DNA of 64,000 bases from an uncultured Pirellulaceae bacterium (GTDB taxonomy: Bacteria; Planctomycetota; Planctomycetia; Pirellulales; Pirellulaceae). The notes below the pieces were generated by a model. That model saw nothing but the letters and a program-made list of their open reading frames with translations, searched no databases and was not told the origin of the DNA. The translations under genes and the position numbers were made by a program. Position 1 is the stretch's first letter. Each line of letters opens with the position of its first letter. Location of the stretch: the NCBI GenBank assembly GCA_937944405.1, contig CALDYR010000062.1, forward strand, positions 1 through 64,000, written 5' to 3'. Positions 1 to 8,834 of this stretch are shown piece after piece.

Positions 1-1061
1 CCGTCCATCTTCGCCAACCACTGTTCCGACGGCAACGCTTTGATGCGATTGTGGGCGATGATCTCTTTGAGCACGGTCGACGCGTCACCAATCAACTGCA
101 CGTCGGGACGAATCATTTTGTCCATTTCTGCGGCGTCGATATCGATGTGAATGATTTTGGCGTCTTGGCAGAACTTTTCTGGATTACCAATGATGCGGTC
201 ATCAAAACGCGAACCAATGTTCAACAGCAAATCGCATTCGACCATGGCTTTGTTGGCGTACGCAGTACCATGCATTCCCAGCATGCCCAAGGACAGTTCG
301 TGCGATTCGGGGAAGACGCCCTTACCCAACAGGGTGGAGGTAACAGGGATCTGTAATTTCGTAGCCAACGTCATCAGTTCTTGGTCGGCACGGGAGATCA
401 TGCAACCGTGGCCGGCTAAAATCACTGGACGCTGGGCCTGCATGATGAGGTTGACGGCATCCTCGACCTGGTCCGACGTGAAGACGTTCGCCTCTTCGGG
501 TTTATACCCCGGCAACCGCATCGGTTCATCCATATCACCGGTGAACGCCCCCTGAGAAACGTTTTTAGGGACATCGATCAAAACCGGGCCCGGCCGACCG
601 GTGGTCGAAATATGGTACGCCTCACGCGCGATCCGTGGCAGGTCGTTGGAATCTTTCACCAAGTAATTATGTTTAACGACAGGAATCGTGATGCCGAAGA
701 TGTCGGCTTCTTGGAATGCGTCCTTACCGAGCATCCAAGTCACCTGTTGGCCACAAATCACGATCATCGGGACCGAGTCCATCATCGCCGTCATCAACCC
801 AGTGACCGTATTACCGGCTCCAGGTCCTGAAGTTACCAATACCGCAGCCGGTTTCCCGGTAGCGCGGGCGTAACCGTCAGCCATGTGGACGGCTCCTTGT
901 TCGTGCCGAACAAGAATGAACTTCATCTTGGTTTCCACGGTCTCTAAAGCGTCAAAGATCGGGATCGCCGCTCCACCGGAATAGCCGAAGATAAACTCGA
1001 TACCGAGATCATCCAGCGTTTTAATCAGTGCTTGAGCACCATCAAGTTCTTGCTTGGCCAT
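1..1061 (-). CDS. ilvB: Acetolactate synthase large subunit, 5' part (cut by window edge)
   Basis: Thiamine-diphosphate enzyme that condenses two pyruvates to acetolactate (or pyruvate and 2-oxobutyrate), the first common step of valine, leucine and isoleucine synthesis; cytosolic. Reading the minus strand from the ATG at 1061 gives 353 uninterrupted codons to the left edge. The N-terminal pyrimidine-binding domain shows FGYSGGAAIPIFDAL near residue 25 (most homologues have YPGG) and the thiamine-activating glutamate in RHEQGAVHMADGYAR (Glu54). GPGAGNTVTG follows near residue 80. The central domain begins near residue 190 and includes NIGSRFDDR, typical of the FAD-binding middle domain. The C-terminal TPP-binding domain lies outside the window. 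A downstream ilvN cannot be checked. Family identity is very secure; ilvB versus ilvI or ilvG naming is only by homology. Confidence 0.95.
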   Translation of the reverse strand, partial: MAKQELDGAQALIKTLDDLGIEFIFGYSGGAAIPIFDALETVETKMKFILVRHEQGAVHMADGYARATGKPAAVLVTSGPGAGNTVTGLMTAMMDSVPMIVICGQQVTWMLGKDAFQEADIFGITIPVVKHNYLVKDSNDLPRIAREAYHISTTGRPGPVLIDVPKNVSQGAFTGDMDEPMRLPGYKPEEANVFTSDQVEDAVNLIMQAQRPVILAGHGCMISRADQELMTLATKLQIPVTSTLLGKGVFPESHELSLGMLGMHGTAYANKAMVECDLLLNIGSRFDDRIIGNPEKFCQDAKIIHIDIDAAEMDKMIRPDVQLIGDASTVLKEIIAHNRIKALPSEQWLAKMD

Positions 1062-1377
1062 GTCGAAAATCCACCAAATTGGTCAAAGTAAGCGTTTCTA
1101 TACAAAACGGCCGATAAAAAACAGCCTTGTCGGGTTGAAATGTACACAAGATCGGCACGCAGGCAAGAGAAAATTAGCCATTTCCAGCAAACATGCCCCC
1201 AGAACGGTCGAATACGGATCGAAAAAAGGCTTTTTTCTAATTAGCTGGCTGAAATTCGCACTTTGACCGCTTCGAGAGCGGATATCGTGGTAGGTCGGGG
1301 ATATCGCGGCAAATCCCGAATAACTGGGGGAATCGGCACCGCTTTGAGATTCTCGAAACTTGAAAAACTTTCAATCT
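1062..1377. other. Intergenic region upstream of ilvB
   Basis: About 316 bases between the ilvB start and the stop of the next minus-strand gene. It should hold the ilvB promoter and leader. I looked for a leader peptide rich in Leu/Val/Ile codons and for a T-box, and saw neither convincingly. Short reading frames here have no recognisable content. Confidence 0.5.
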
Positions 1378-2565
1378 TCAATGCTCAGCAGTTAAATTTA
1401 GCCGTACATCATTTTTATACCGCGACCCAAACACCAACACTAATAACTGCTGGACAATTTGAGTCTCATCGTGGTTGAGGAACGATTCACCGCCGCCCAA
1501 TTCGGCGATCGCTTGGAACGCTTCCATCTTCCTCCGGTGCTGGCAGGTGACGGTGCTGACGGTGCCGCGTTGTCGGAAGCGAAAATCCGAAACTAGGTTC
1601 TGACAAACGATCATCTGATCAGGTTTAGGAGGCGCGTCACCAAAAATCAAAATCACTTTTTTGGCGTTTCGGCGAAAACGGTTGTTCTCCAAAACCCACC
1701 TCAGGCCGGCAGTAACAGATTCCGATTTGTCTCCACCTCCTTGGGCTGATACCTCGGTTAAAAACGTGCTCAGTTGAGCCAAACTTTGGCTGAGCCCCAC
1801 CCCCTTGGTCACGTAGGCGTCGCCCTGATCGCGGTAAGTGCAGATGCTGATACGCGTTTTGGGTACCAATCGAAAAAGCGTTTTGCCAATCCGCTCAATC
1901 CCATCTTTGACCGCCGCGATCTCGCGATCCATACTGGCGGTGCTGTCAAAAACAATGGCCACATCAAGCCCCACTTTGTTCACCCCTTGGAGCAACTGGT
2001 CAAACGTTTCGCTGGGCCGAAACGATTGAGCGGTCCGTTGAAATTGTTCCCACTTTGTCATTCCCCCGCCAGCGCGAGCGACAAATGGGGGCAGGTCTTC
2101 AAACGCCCCATCGATGACTCTTGGGCGGCCCCAGTCGTTATCGAATTCGATCCTTCGCGCGGCCGATGGCAGAACGGTCAGATGGGTGCTGGCACTAAGC
2201 GCGCCAAGCGACTGGATTGGCGTCGGCTGCAACCGCAGCACCGACCGTTGGGCCAATCGTGGTGCCCGAGGACGGGAGAGTATGAATTGATGTTCGACTT
2301 CTGAGGGTTGTGGGTCGCGCGTGTACCAAGGCAATTTCGCCATAACTATCAACGCGCCGACATGCAATAAAACAACCACTGCCGCCAACGCCGCGCGCTG
2401 AACATAACGCGGGTCGGCAACGGTGCGGGTTTGCTGGTCCTGGATTTGATCGACCGATGCGGGCATCGTGACGACGGACTTACAGTGCGGACAGCGCCCA
2501 CAGGTTCCCAGTTGAGCAGCGCCGATTGAAAACGATTTTCCGCAGTCAATACAAAAAACATTCAT
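1378..2565 (-). CDS. Zinc-ribbon, single-TM, von Willebrand factor A domain protein
   Basis: A 395-residue protein of unknown role. The N-terminus is a zinc-ribbon-like knuckle pair (Cys5, Cys8, Cys25, Cys28, with an extra Cys22). One membrane helix follows at about residues 57-77. After a linker rich in Pro, Arg and Ser, a von Willebrand A domain runs from about residue 200. Its metal-site motif is DSTAS (207-211), a Thr variant of the canonical DxSxS. GGGDKSESV and VILIFGDAPP match later vWA core strands. Planctomycetes often place such a CxxC knuckle in front of a membrane helix. Binding partner and pathway are not visible. The ATG at 2565 is the natural start. The family call is firm; the function is unknown. 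Confidence 0.8.
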   Translation of the reverse strand: MNVFCIDCGKSFSIGAAQLGTCGRCPHCKSVVTMPASVDQIQDQQTRTVADPRYVQRAALAAVVVLLHVGALIVMAKLPWYTRDPQPSEVEHQFILSRPRAPRLAQRSVLRLQPTPIQSLGALSASTHLTVLPSAARRIEFDNDWGRPRVIDGAFEDLPPFVARAGGGMTKWEQFQRTAQSFRPSETFDQLLQGVNKVGLDVAIVFDSTASMDREIAAVKDGIERIGKTLFRLVPKTRISICTYRDQGDAYVTKGVGLSQSLAQLSTFLTEVSAQGGGDKSESVTAGLRWVLENNRFRRNAKKVILIFGDAPPKPDQMIVCQNLVSDFRFRQRGTVSTVTCQHRRKMEAFQAIAELGGGESFLNHDETQIVQQLLVLVFGSRYKNDVRLNLTAEH

Positions 2566-2769
2566 GCCTCTATCATACCGTTACGAAGTATCGACCGAGA
2601 ACTAAATTGTCGTTGTGTAATTTATACAGGCTGACAAACCAAAGGCAGGTTTGAAGCGTTGAAATGCTTTGCAGAACCATTTCACTGCGATGCAGCCACA
2701 CCGCGCCAGCATCGTTCATCGAACGACGAAGTGAACGGTAATGAACAGTTGCCCGATTGCGATCACCGT

Positions 2770-4659
2770 TCAGCGAGACGATATTGTTTCAATCGTTACG
2801 TTTAATTCGCCGCTGTTTTCAGACAACTCTGTCCATGCGTCGTCGCAGCGCAGGAACAAGTGCCCCGATCGTGGGGCGATGAGTTTTGCCTTTGTCCCCA
2901 AATCAAAGGAGTCTGACAACTCAAAGTCACTGAAAATGGCTCCGATCAATTTCCCTTTTCCCGCTTCATTTCCGTCACCTGTTAGCGCTTCGCCGGCGGC
3001 CGCAATTCGCCACGTGCCTTCGGTTTTGATGCTGTAGGGTTGGTCCTTTTCGACTGCCACACCGGTAGCCTGCCATCCGCGTTGGGCAAACGCGGTGACC
3101 GAAGCCGGTTTACGTGTTAGCCGTTTAGGTTTGACGTCCCACTGCCACGCGGACAGGTCGGCGCGATATCCATTGCCGAAATTTTTCACGAACTGGTCGT
3201 ACTCAAACGAAATTTCCGCCGCCACATCGCCGTAGGTCGCTTCGAAGCTGGCGGGTTGACCAGACATCATCGCCACCCCCAACCCTTTGAGGCGACCGGA
3301 ATAGTTTTGATTGTTGGCTAATAAATGGCACAACGCCCATCGCCATGCGTAAGCCTGCCATGAATCGCCGGTGACTTGTCCGGCGGCCACAATATCCAAC
3401 ATCTTTTTCGGCCGCGCATTAGTTAAGTAACCGATGACCCCAGGCCTAATGTCGACTTCAAGTTGCCCTTGTTTCCAATATGCCCCCATTTCAGCCATGC
3501 CTTCGGCGTACCACACCGGACCGGTGCTGCCGAAGGTCTGTTGGCAATAAGCGTGAACCGCTTCGTGTTGAACCGTTTGATGATCATCGCACGAAAAAAC
3601 GATCGTTCGGCGTTGTTTGCCCAAAGTCCGCGTCATGGTAACGCCGGCCGGTTCCAGAATTTTTCCCGCCGCGCCATCGGGAAACGTTTCCGCGGGCCAG
3701 TTCCTGATGTCCCGCACCACGTAGCACTCGATTAAACCTCGGGACCGGCGGCGAAAGTATTTCGAAACCAGATCGATCATCGTTTCTAGTTTATCCAGCA
3801 GTATTTGTCCCTGCCGATCCGAAACATCAGTGTGCAAGAGAAAATGCTGCGACCGGACATCGCGCGCGGCGGTCGGTTCATCAGACAAACGACTGTACTT
3901 CGCATCCAATTGAATGAAGTCCATCACCGCATCATTGCGCTGGTTCTGCAAATCGATTTCGATTGAATCGACCACCAAGTGACCGGAGGTGAGTTTAATC
4001 GCGTTCAGCGCTGAGATTTTATCACCGGGTTGCGCAAGGTTTAGATCGTCGCGCGCAATCACTACCACAGCATCTTCAGCCAGTTCGACCCGAACGCGAT
4101 TCTTGGACGCGTACGGCGATTTCCCAGTCGCCACCACCAATCGATTTTTTCTCAATTGCTGGACAACACCAACGACCTCGCACGTTGCGTACTTCGATGC
4201 ATTGGCGGGCGATTTTTCAGTGACAGTGCCCCCAAAGCCAGTGGTCCCAGCCCGGGCAAGATCACTGGCGGATATCAGGGTTAACTGGCCAACCTTGCCA
4301 TCGCTACGGCCTCCTTTTCGGAGCGCTGCATCGAACTTCACCACCATGTCGGGCCTGAGAAATTCAGCCGCTTTCATACGCCCAACGACCTTTAACGTGG
4401 CTGGAAAATTGAGCAATTCTCCGTTGATCGAAACAGCGCGTCGGCCTTTCCGTTGGATCTTGTAGACTGCGACTTTTTCTTGCAAGTCGGCCACGGTGAG
4501 TTCGTCGTCATTAACCGCCCGAACCGCGCCTGCGGTCCTGATGCGTGACTCCGCAACAAACCGCTGCCCCCGCGCTGACCCCGCGACCATCAGCAAACCA
4601 GAAACCACGCAGGCTATTTGCCATCGTGCGGTGCAGCAACAGGTTCTCAATCGAATCAT
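2770..4659 (-). CDS. Secreted HExxH protein with LecA-like C-terminal domain
   Basis: Read from the ATG at 4659 (629 residues); an upstream TTG at 4683 would add 8 residues but leaves a poorer signal peptide. The N-terminus has a hydrophobic segment ending at ARGQ, consistent with export. Residues about 30-240 look like beta-rich repeats. The middle has HEAVH (365-369) with WYAEGMAE 14 residues on, so His365, His369 and Glu386 could form a gluzincin-type zinc site. The C-terminal ~110 residues resemble the PA-IL (LecA) galactose-binding fold: GWQATGVAV, GKLIGAIF, SGHLFLRCDD and NSGELNVTI. The spacing His-x3-His-x16-Glu is identical in the protein at 59041-60387, a clear paralogue. Catalysis is not demonstrated; the role is probably cell-surface or periplasmic. 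Confidence 0.75.
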   Translation of the reverse strand: MIRLRTCCCTARWQIACVVSGLLMVAGSARGQRFVAESRIRTAGAVRAVNDDELTVADLQEKVAVYKIQRKGRRAVSINGELLNFPATLKVVGRMKAAEFLRPDMVVKFDAALRKGGRSDGKVGQLTLISASDLARAGTTGFGGTVTEKSPANASKYATCEVVGVVQQLRKNRLVVATGKSPYASKNRVRVELAEDAVVVIARDDLNLAQPGDKISALNAIKLTSGHLVVDSIEIDLQNQRNDAVMDFIQLDAKYSRLSDEPTAARDVRSQHFLLHTDVSDRQGQILLDKLETMIDLVSKYFRRRSRGLIECYVVRDIRNWPAETFPDGAAGKILEPAGVTMTRTLGKQRRTIVFSCDDHQTVQHEAVHAYCQQTFGSTGPVWYAEGMAEMGAYWKQGQLEVDIRPGVIGYLTNARPKKMLDIVAAGQVTGDSWQAYAWRWALCHLLANNQNYSGRLKGLGVAMMSGQPASFEATYGDVAAEISFEYDQFVKNFGNGYRADLSAWQWDVKPKRLTRKPASVTAFAQRGWQATGVAVEKDQPYSIKTEGTWRIAAAGEALTGDGNEAGKGKLIGAIFSDFELSDSFDLGTKAKLIAPRSGHLFLRCDDAWTELSENSGELNVTIETISSR

Positions 4660-4742
4660 CAAATCGGCTCGTAAAAGGTGCAATCAATCATTTTCTCTCA
4701 ATATCCGCAATCGACCTTCTGACGGGTTGAGAATTACTGGTG

Positions 4743-5360
4743 TTACCGTTGGTCGTTGGACAGCGCGTTGCAGATCACCCAAACGACACCCATGTACGCA
4801 AAGAGCAGAAAGTTCAACAGCACACCTTGCGCGACAGTGGTGACGAAAAACTGAAAGCAACGCATGATTTCGGATACCTCAACATCATAAGATGGCCCAA
4901 CCCTATCTGAAAATCCAGTCAGCACCGCCGAAATCCCAACGGCAAAGATCCCACAAAACATATCGACAACGACGCCCACAGGAAAAACAATCGAAATCCC
5001 TGCGCGCGTTAAATAAGCAATCCACGACGCGCGGCGAGAGACAGGTTTGTTCATTTGGTTTTGTACCGCAGCGGTGAGTTCCAAAGCGGTGTACCCAACA
5101 ACAAACACGAGCACTCCAAACACCATCCCCAGCACCGCCGACAGACGCCACTGGCCCATACCACCACCGAGGAAAAAACTGGGGGCGGCGGCGATTGTGC
5201 AAACAAGCAACCACTTCACAAAAACCTTGTTCGGCTCAGGCGGCGGCAGTGTGATGGGATTTCCGCCAACCGGATCGATTCTCCGCGAGTTCGTTGGCGC
5301 CGCGAACGGGTTGATCGCGTTGTCGTCGCCACCGCTGTTGCTGCTATCCCGTTCGTTCAT
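4743..5360 (-). CDS. Small multi-pass membrane protein, unknown function
   Basis: A 205-residue protein from the ATG at 5360. A TTG or GTG further up would extend it by 20 residues, but the added stretch is polar and atypical. The N-terminus is disordered and carries an NPFAAPTNS stretch, a pattern often seen at the start of planctomycete membrane proteins. Four or five hydrophobic segments follow (VFVKWLLVCTIAAAP, VLGMVFGVLVFVVGY, a long one around GISIVFPVGVVVDMFCG, and FFVTTVAQGVLLNFLLFAY). No catalytic motif is seen. It lies between the SLC13 transporter and the HExxH gene on the same strand. I do not recognise a family. Confidence 0.65.
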   Translation of the reverse strand: MNERDSSNSGGDDNAINPFAAPTNSRRIDPVGGNPITLPPPEPNKVFVKWLLVCTIAAAPSFFLGGGMGQWRLSAVLGMVFGVLVFVVGYTALELTAAVQNQMNKPVSRRASWIAYLTRAGISIVFPVGVVVDMFCGIFAVGISAVLTGFSDRVGPSYDVEVSEIMRCFQFFVTTVAQGVLLNFLLFAYMGVVWVICNALSNDQR

Positions 5361-5423
5361 GGAACACTCTTGTTCTGAAGTTCGTCCATTTAGTGGGTCT
5401 GAAAACGGAAGTCTTCGCAATCC

Positions 5424-7208
5424 TCAAAAAGGCCATTTCAAAGGCGTTATCAAAATCGTTATCAACATGAAAATCAGCGACAGCGGTATCCCCAACCGCA
5501 AGTAATCCGTGAATTTATATCCCCCCGGCCCGTAGACCATCAGATTAGTTTGATAGGCAAAGGGCGTCGCAAAACCTGCCGACGCCGCGACACACACGCA
5601 GATCGCAAACGGCATCACGCTTACCTCCAACGCGGTTGCCGATGAAACGGCGATGGGAAACACGAGCACCGCGGCGGCGTTGTTGGTGATAGCTTCGGTA
5701 AAGATGGTTGTTACAAAATAAATTGCCAGCAACACAAGCCATGGATTGCCCCCGGCGGCGGCGACCAAATTCTCGGCCACCGTCTCAGCGAGCCCACTCA
5801 TTTGAACCGCTTTGCCGATCCCCAATGCCGCCGCGATCACCACCAACAACGACCAATCCACGCTGTCTCGTGCTTGGCCTAAAGAACAGCATCCTAGCGC
5901 CACCATCAAACACGCCGCGATCAGCCCTGCGGACAAAAGGTTCATCGCCCCGGTGGCGACCAACAAAACCATTGTGATTAAAATAGTGATTGCGATCGGT
6001 GATCGTTCATGGCGAATGGGTTCGGAGTTATCCACACCAGAGACCAAGTGAAAATGGCTGGAGTTGCGTTGTCGTTTCAGAAAGTCATCGTCGGTATCCA
6101 ACAACAACGTATCGCCGGCCAACAATTTAACATCGCCGATCTTCCCCGGTATCCGTCGGTCGCCGCGCCCAAGCGCCACGATCGCCGCGTTATAGGTCGT
6201 TCGAAAAAGCCCCTCGCGAATGCTGGACCCAATCAACGGACAGCGATCGGACACCACCGCTTCGATCAAACGTCGATCCGAAACATTCAGCCCCAGTGAT
6301 TGGGCATCGTCAACGGCGGAAATTAAACCTCGAATCTGAGTCAATTCGGTAACGCCTTCGACCACCCCAACGAACACCAATCGATCACCGCCACGCAACC
6401 GTTGGCGGGATGACACTGCCGCCAATTGCTGGCCCTCGCGTTGAATTTCGACTAAGAACAGATTCTGCAGCTGCCGAAGACCGGCCGCTTCAATGCTTTT
6501 TCCGACCAACGGCCCATCATGCGACACCAGCATTTCGACGGTGTACTGCCTGGGATCTTGGTCAGGGCTGACCGCGGCATGGCGATCGGGCAGAATTTTA
6601 TGGCCCAAGAAAATCAAAAACAGCGTCGCCGTGATCGCACACGGCACCCCCGTCCAAGCCAAATCGAACATTTGCAATTCGATTCCCGAGCTTTCTTCTA
6701 ACATGCCCGCTACGATCAGGTTGGTACTGGTTCCGACCAAAGTGCAAACCCCTCCAAAAGTCGCCGCATAAGCCATCGGCAAATAAAGTTTGGACGGGCT
6801 GAGCGCGGTGCGTTTGCAGAGATCGTTGATCACCGGCATAAACATCGCAACCACTGGCGTGTTATTGAGAAACGCACTGAAAACGATCACCGGCGTGAAG
6901 ATCCGGGTAAGTGCTTGGGGTACGGTTTTGGGGGTCCCGATCAATCGCCGAGCTAAATTGATCGCGCCGGTTTGCACCAAACCCGCAACCACCACAAACA
7001 ATACCGCGATCGAAATCAATCCTGGATTGCCCAAACCGGCCACGGCTTCTCCGGCGTCGGGAAGATTCACCGAACCGCTGATCGATCCTACCGCGATGAT
7101 GATCGTCAACGCAACGATCATGACGGCATCGGTGGGAATGCGATTCCTAGCCAAGGCGAACAGCAGCACGACTAATGTGCCTAAGCAAAACCAAGCTTCC
7201 CAGTTCAT
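5424..7208 (-). CDS. SLC13/DASS-family permease with two RCK_C (TrkA-C) domains
   Basis: A 594-residue inner-membrane transporter. The N-terminal half has helices from residue 5 onward and the two signature regions of the divalent anion:Na+ symporter fold, NNTPVV (115-120) and GTSTNLIV (159-166). Two cytosolic RCK_C-like domains sit at about 222-295 and 312-385 (VGKSIEAAGL and IGSSIREGLF open them), followed by a second block of helices with ITNNAAAVL, the second Asn-Asn-Thr-like repeat. This build is typical of proteins annotated as SLC13 family permeases, which carry sulfate, dicarboxylates or other anions. The substrate cannot be told from sequence. No sulfur or carboxylate genes lie next to it. 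Confidence 0.88.
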   Translation of the reverse strand: MNWEAWFCLGTLVVLLFALARNRIPTDAVMIVALTIIIAVGSISGSVNLPDAGEAVAGLGNPGLISIAVLFVVVAGLVQTGAINLARRLIGTPKTVPQALTRIFTPVIVFSAFLNNTPVVAMFMPVINDLCKRTALSPSKLYLPMAYAATFGGVCTLVGTSTNLIVAGMLEESSGIELQMFDLAWTGVPCAITATLFLIFLGHKILPDRHAAVSPDQDPRQYTVEMLVSHDGPLVGKSIEAAGLRQLQNLFLVEIQREGQQLAAVSSRQRLRGGDRLVFVGVVEGVTELTQIRGLISAVDDAQSLGLNVSDRRLIEAVVSDRCPLIGSSIREGLFRTTYNAAIVALGRGDRRIPGKIGDVKLLAGDTLLLDTDDDFLKRQRNSSHFHLVSGVDNSEPIRHERSPIAITILITMVLLVATGAMNLLSAGLIAACLMVALGCCSLGQARDSVDWSLLVVIAAALGIGKAVQMSGLAETVAENLVAAAGGNPWLVLLAIYFVTTIFTEAITNNAAAVLVFPIAVSSATALEVSVMPFAICVCVAASAGFATPFAYQTNLMVYGPGGYKFTDYLRLGIPLSLIFMLITILITPLKWPF

Positions 7209-7988
7209 AATGTGGCGTTGAAGAGATGCAGCGGACGAAAATTTTCAAAGCTCCATGATAGTTGGGCTCAGTTTTTTTCGCTGCGCTACTTCCAAGGCCC
7301 GGCGGTTGGATAAGTTTCGATTTAAAAATAGCTCGATTCGCCAAAATTTATGACCGTTGCAAGAAACCCAAGGGCGGGGGACGCCCTCGGTGCGACACCA
7401 CTAACCAACCTAAACAAATCTAACAACGCCCGAGACACACAGGCTGAGCGCATGTAACGGAGAGAAGGGAAGTCGCGCTAACCCGCCCAGTCACACTGAC
7501 CCGCAAGCCTTGCCGGCAGCAAAGCGCTGTCCAACCGAGTAATAAAAAACGCTACCATGCCGAACCTGCGACAATCTGGCCAAGAGGGCTTTTCTGTATT
7601 GTCAATGGCAGTAAAGTATGTGACGATTCTGGGCGGAAAAAGGCGGAAAATCCAACGACAGTCACGCCTTTTCGAGCTTTTGCGATCAAAAGCCGTAAAT
7701 TAGCGATTGCCCGGTGCCGAAGGATATCCTTTCAGCGGTTGCAATGGCCAGAGTTTATTCACAATTTGACTCAGGTGCTGGCACAAAATCGCCGCGCCAA
7801 CCAGCACCATCGAGTGCGACATTAGGGGTAGGACAGTTTGTGATTGGATGAAAACGAGTAACTCATCGACGCGAACCGAAGTTACCCAGACATAAGAGAT
7901 AATGAACTCGGCAATCTGATTAGGACTCCCGAGAAATTGAAACACCATTTAATCAGCGACAATTCGTCGCGACACAGAGTGCAATTCG
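7209..7988. other. Divergent intergenic region upstream of the respiratory operon
   Basis: About 780 bases between the SLC13 gene (leftward) and actA (rightward). It should contain promoters for both, including the start of a roughly 15 kb respiratory cluster. A perfect 6-bp hairpin, AGGGCG-GGGGA-CGCCCT, lies at 7371-7387. Otherwise I see no confident gene. A minus-strand frame at 7700-7948 (82 codons, ATG start) has one hydrophobic stretch but no recognisable homology or ribosome site. Confidence 0.5.
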
Positions 7989-8705
7989 ATGCAAGAATTT
8001 CATTTCCCGACCTGGGTCAACAAGTTCACGCTGTTAGTTATCGGAACGGGATTGGCCGTCGCGGGATATCTCGCCACATGTCTCTTCGCGGCGACTCATC
8101 CGGAAATTATCAACGTTGGCCATCGCCCCAAACAACCGGTGCCCTTCAGTCACAAGCTGCATGCTGGCCAATTGAAGATGGACTGCCGTTATTGCCACAA
8201 TACCGTAGAACGGGCCGGTCACGCGGCGGTTCCCCCTGCCGCGACCTGTGGAAATTGCCACGGCGGCAATCGCACCACCGGTGAGTTTGTCAACGGCGTC
8301 TGGCAGGCCGGTCGTGATTTGGGCGTGATTCACCCTGAAAAATCGACCCTCGAACCGATTCGGCTGAGTCTTGAAACCGACAAATCTGTGCTGTGGGAAC
8401 GGGTTCACGACCTACCGGACTTCGTTTACTTCAATCACAGCGTTCACGTCGCGCGGGGCGTTAGTTGCGTCTCCTGCCACGGTCGCATCGACCAGATGGA
8501 AGTCGTCCAACAGGTCGAACCGCTATCCATGAAATGGTGCCTTGAGTGCCACCGCAACCCAACGCCAAACATCCGCGACCCGCAGATGGTGACTCAATTG
8601 GATATGACTTGGGAGTCGCCCGAACAGGAGGAAGCGTACCACCAACAGTGGGCCGAAAAACTCAACATCAACCCGAACGTGAACTGTTCGACGTGCCATC
8701 GTTAA
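7989..8705 (+). CDS. actA: Alternative complex III pentaheme cytochrome c subunit ActA
   Basis: Electron-output subunit of alternative complex III, the quinol:electron-carrier oxidoreductase that replaces cytochrome bc1. At 238 residues it has one N-terminal membrane anchor (about 13-35) and then five CxxCH heme c sites: Cys66-His70, Cys87-His91, Cys160-His164, Cys184-His188 and Cys233-His237, the last at the very C-terminus. Extra histidines such as FSHKLH and FNHSVH fit axial ligands. Five hemes and this spacing match ActA of the ACIII family. It opens the operon; actB begins 129 bases after its stop. The protein should face the periplasm. Confidence 0.93.
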   Translation: MQEFHFPTWVNKFTLLVIGTGLAVAGYLATCLFAATHPEIINVGHRPKQPVPFSHKLHAGQLKMDCRYCHNTVERAGHAAVPPAATCGNCHGGNRTTGEFVNGVWQAGRDLGVIHPEKSTLEPIRLSLETDKSVLWERVHDLPDFVYFNHSVHVARGVSCVSCHGRIDQMEVVQQVEPLSMKWCLECHRNPTPNIRDPQMVTQLDMTWESPEQEEAYHQQWAEKLNINPNVNCSTCHR

Positions 8706-8834
8706 TTTGATCGCTTGCACCGTCAATCGCAATCGTTGCAATCCCATAGAAATCGATCAACCCGAATCGTTTCCCGAGCCAAACACGCAAATTCCACTTC
8801 GAATTCCATCGAATTATCCCAGCAATTCAGACTT

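Noticed and set aside
7700..7948. 82-codon minus-strand frame with one hydrophobic stretch, upstream of actA
   Set aside because: No ribosome site, no recognisable family; it lies where the actA promoter should be. Probably chance.
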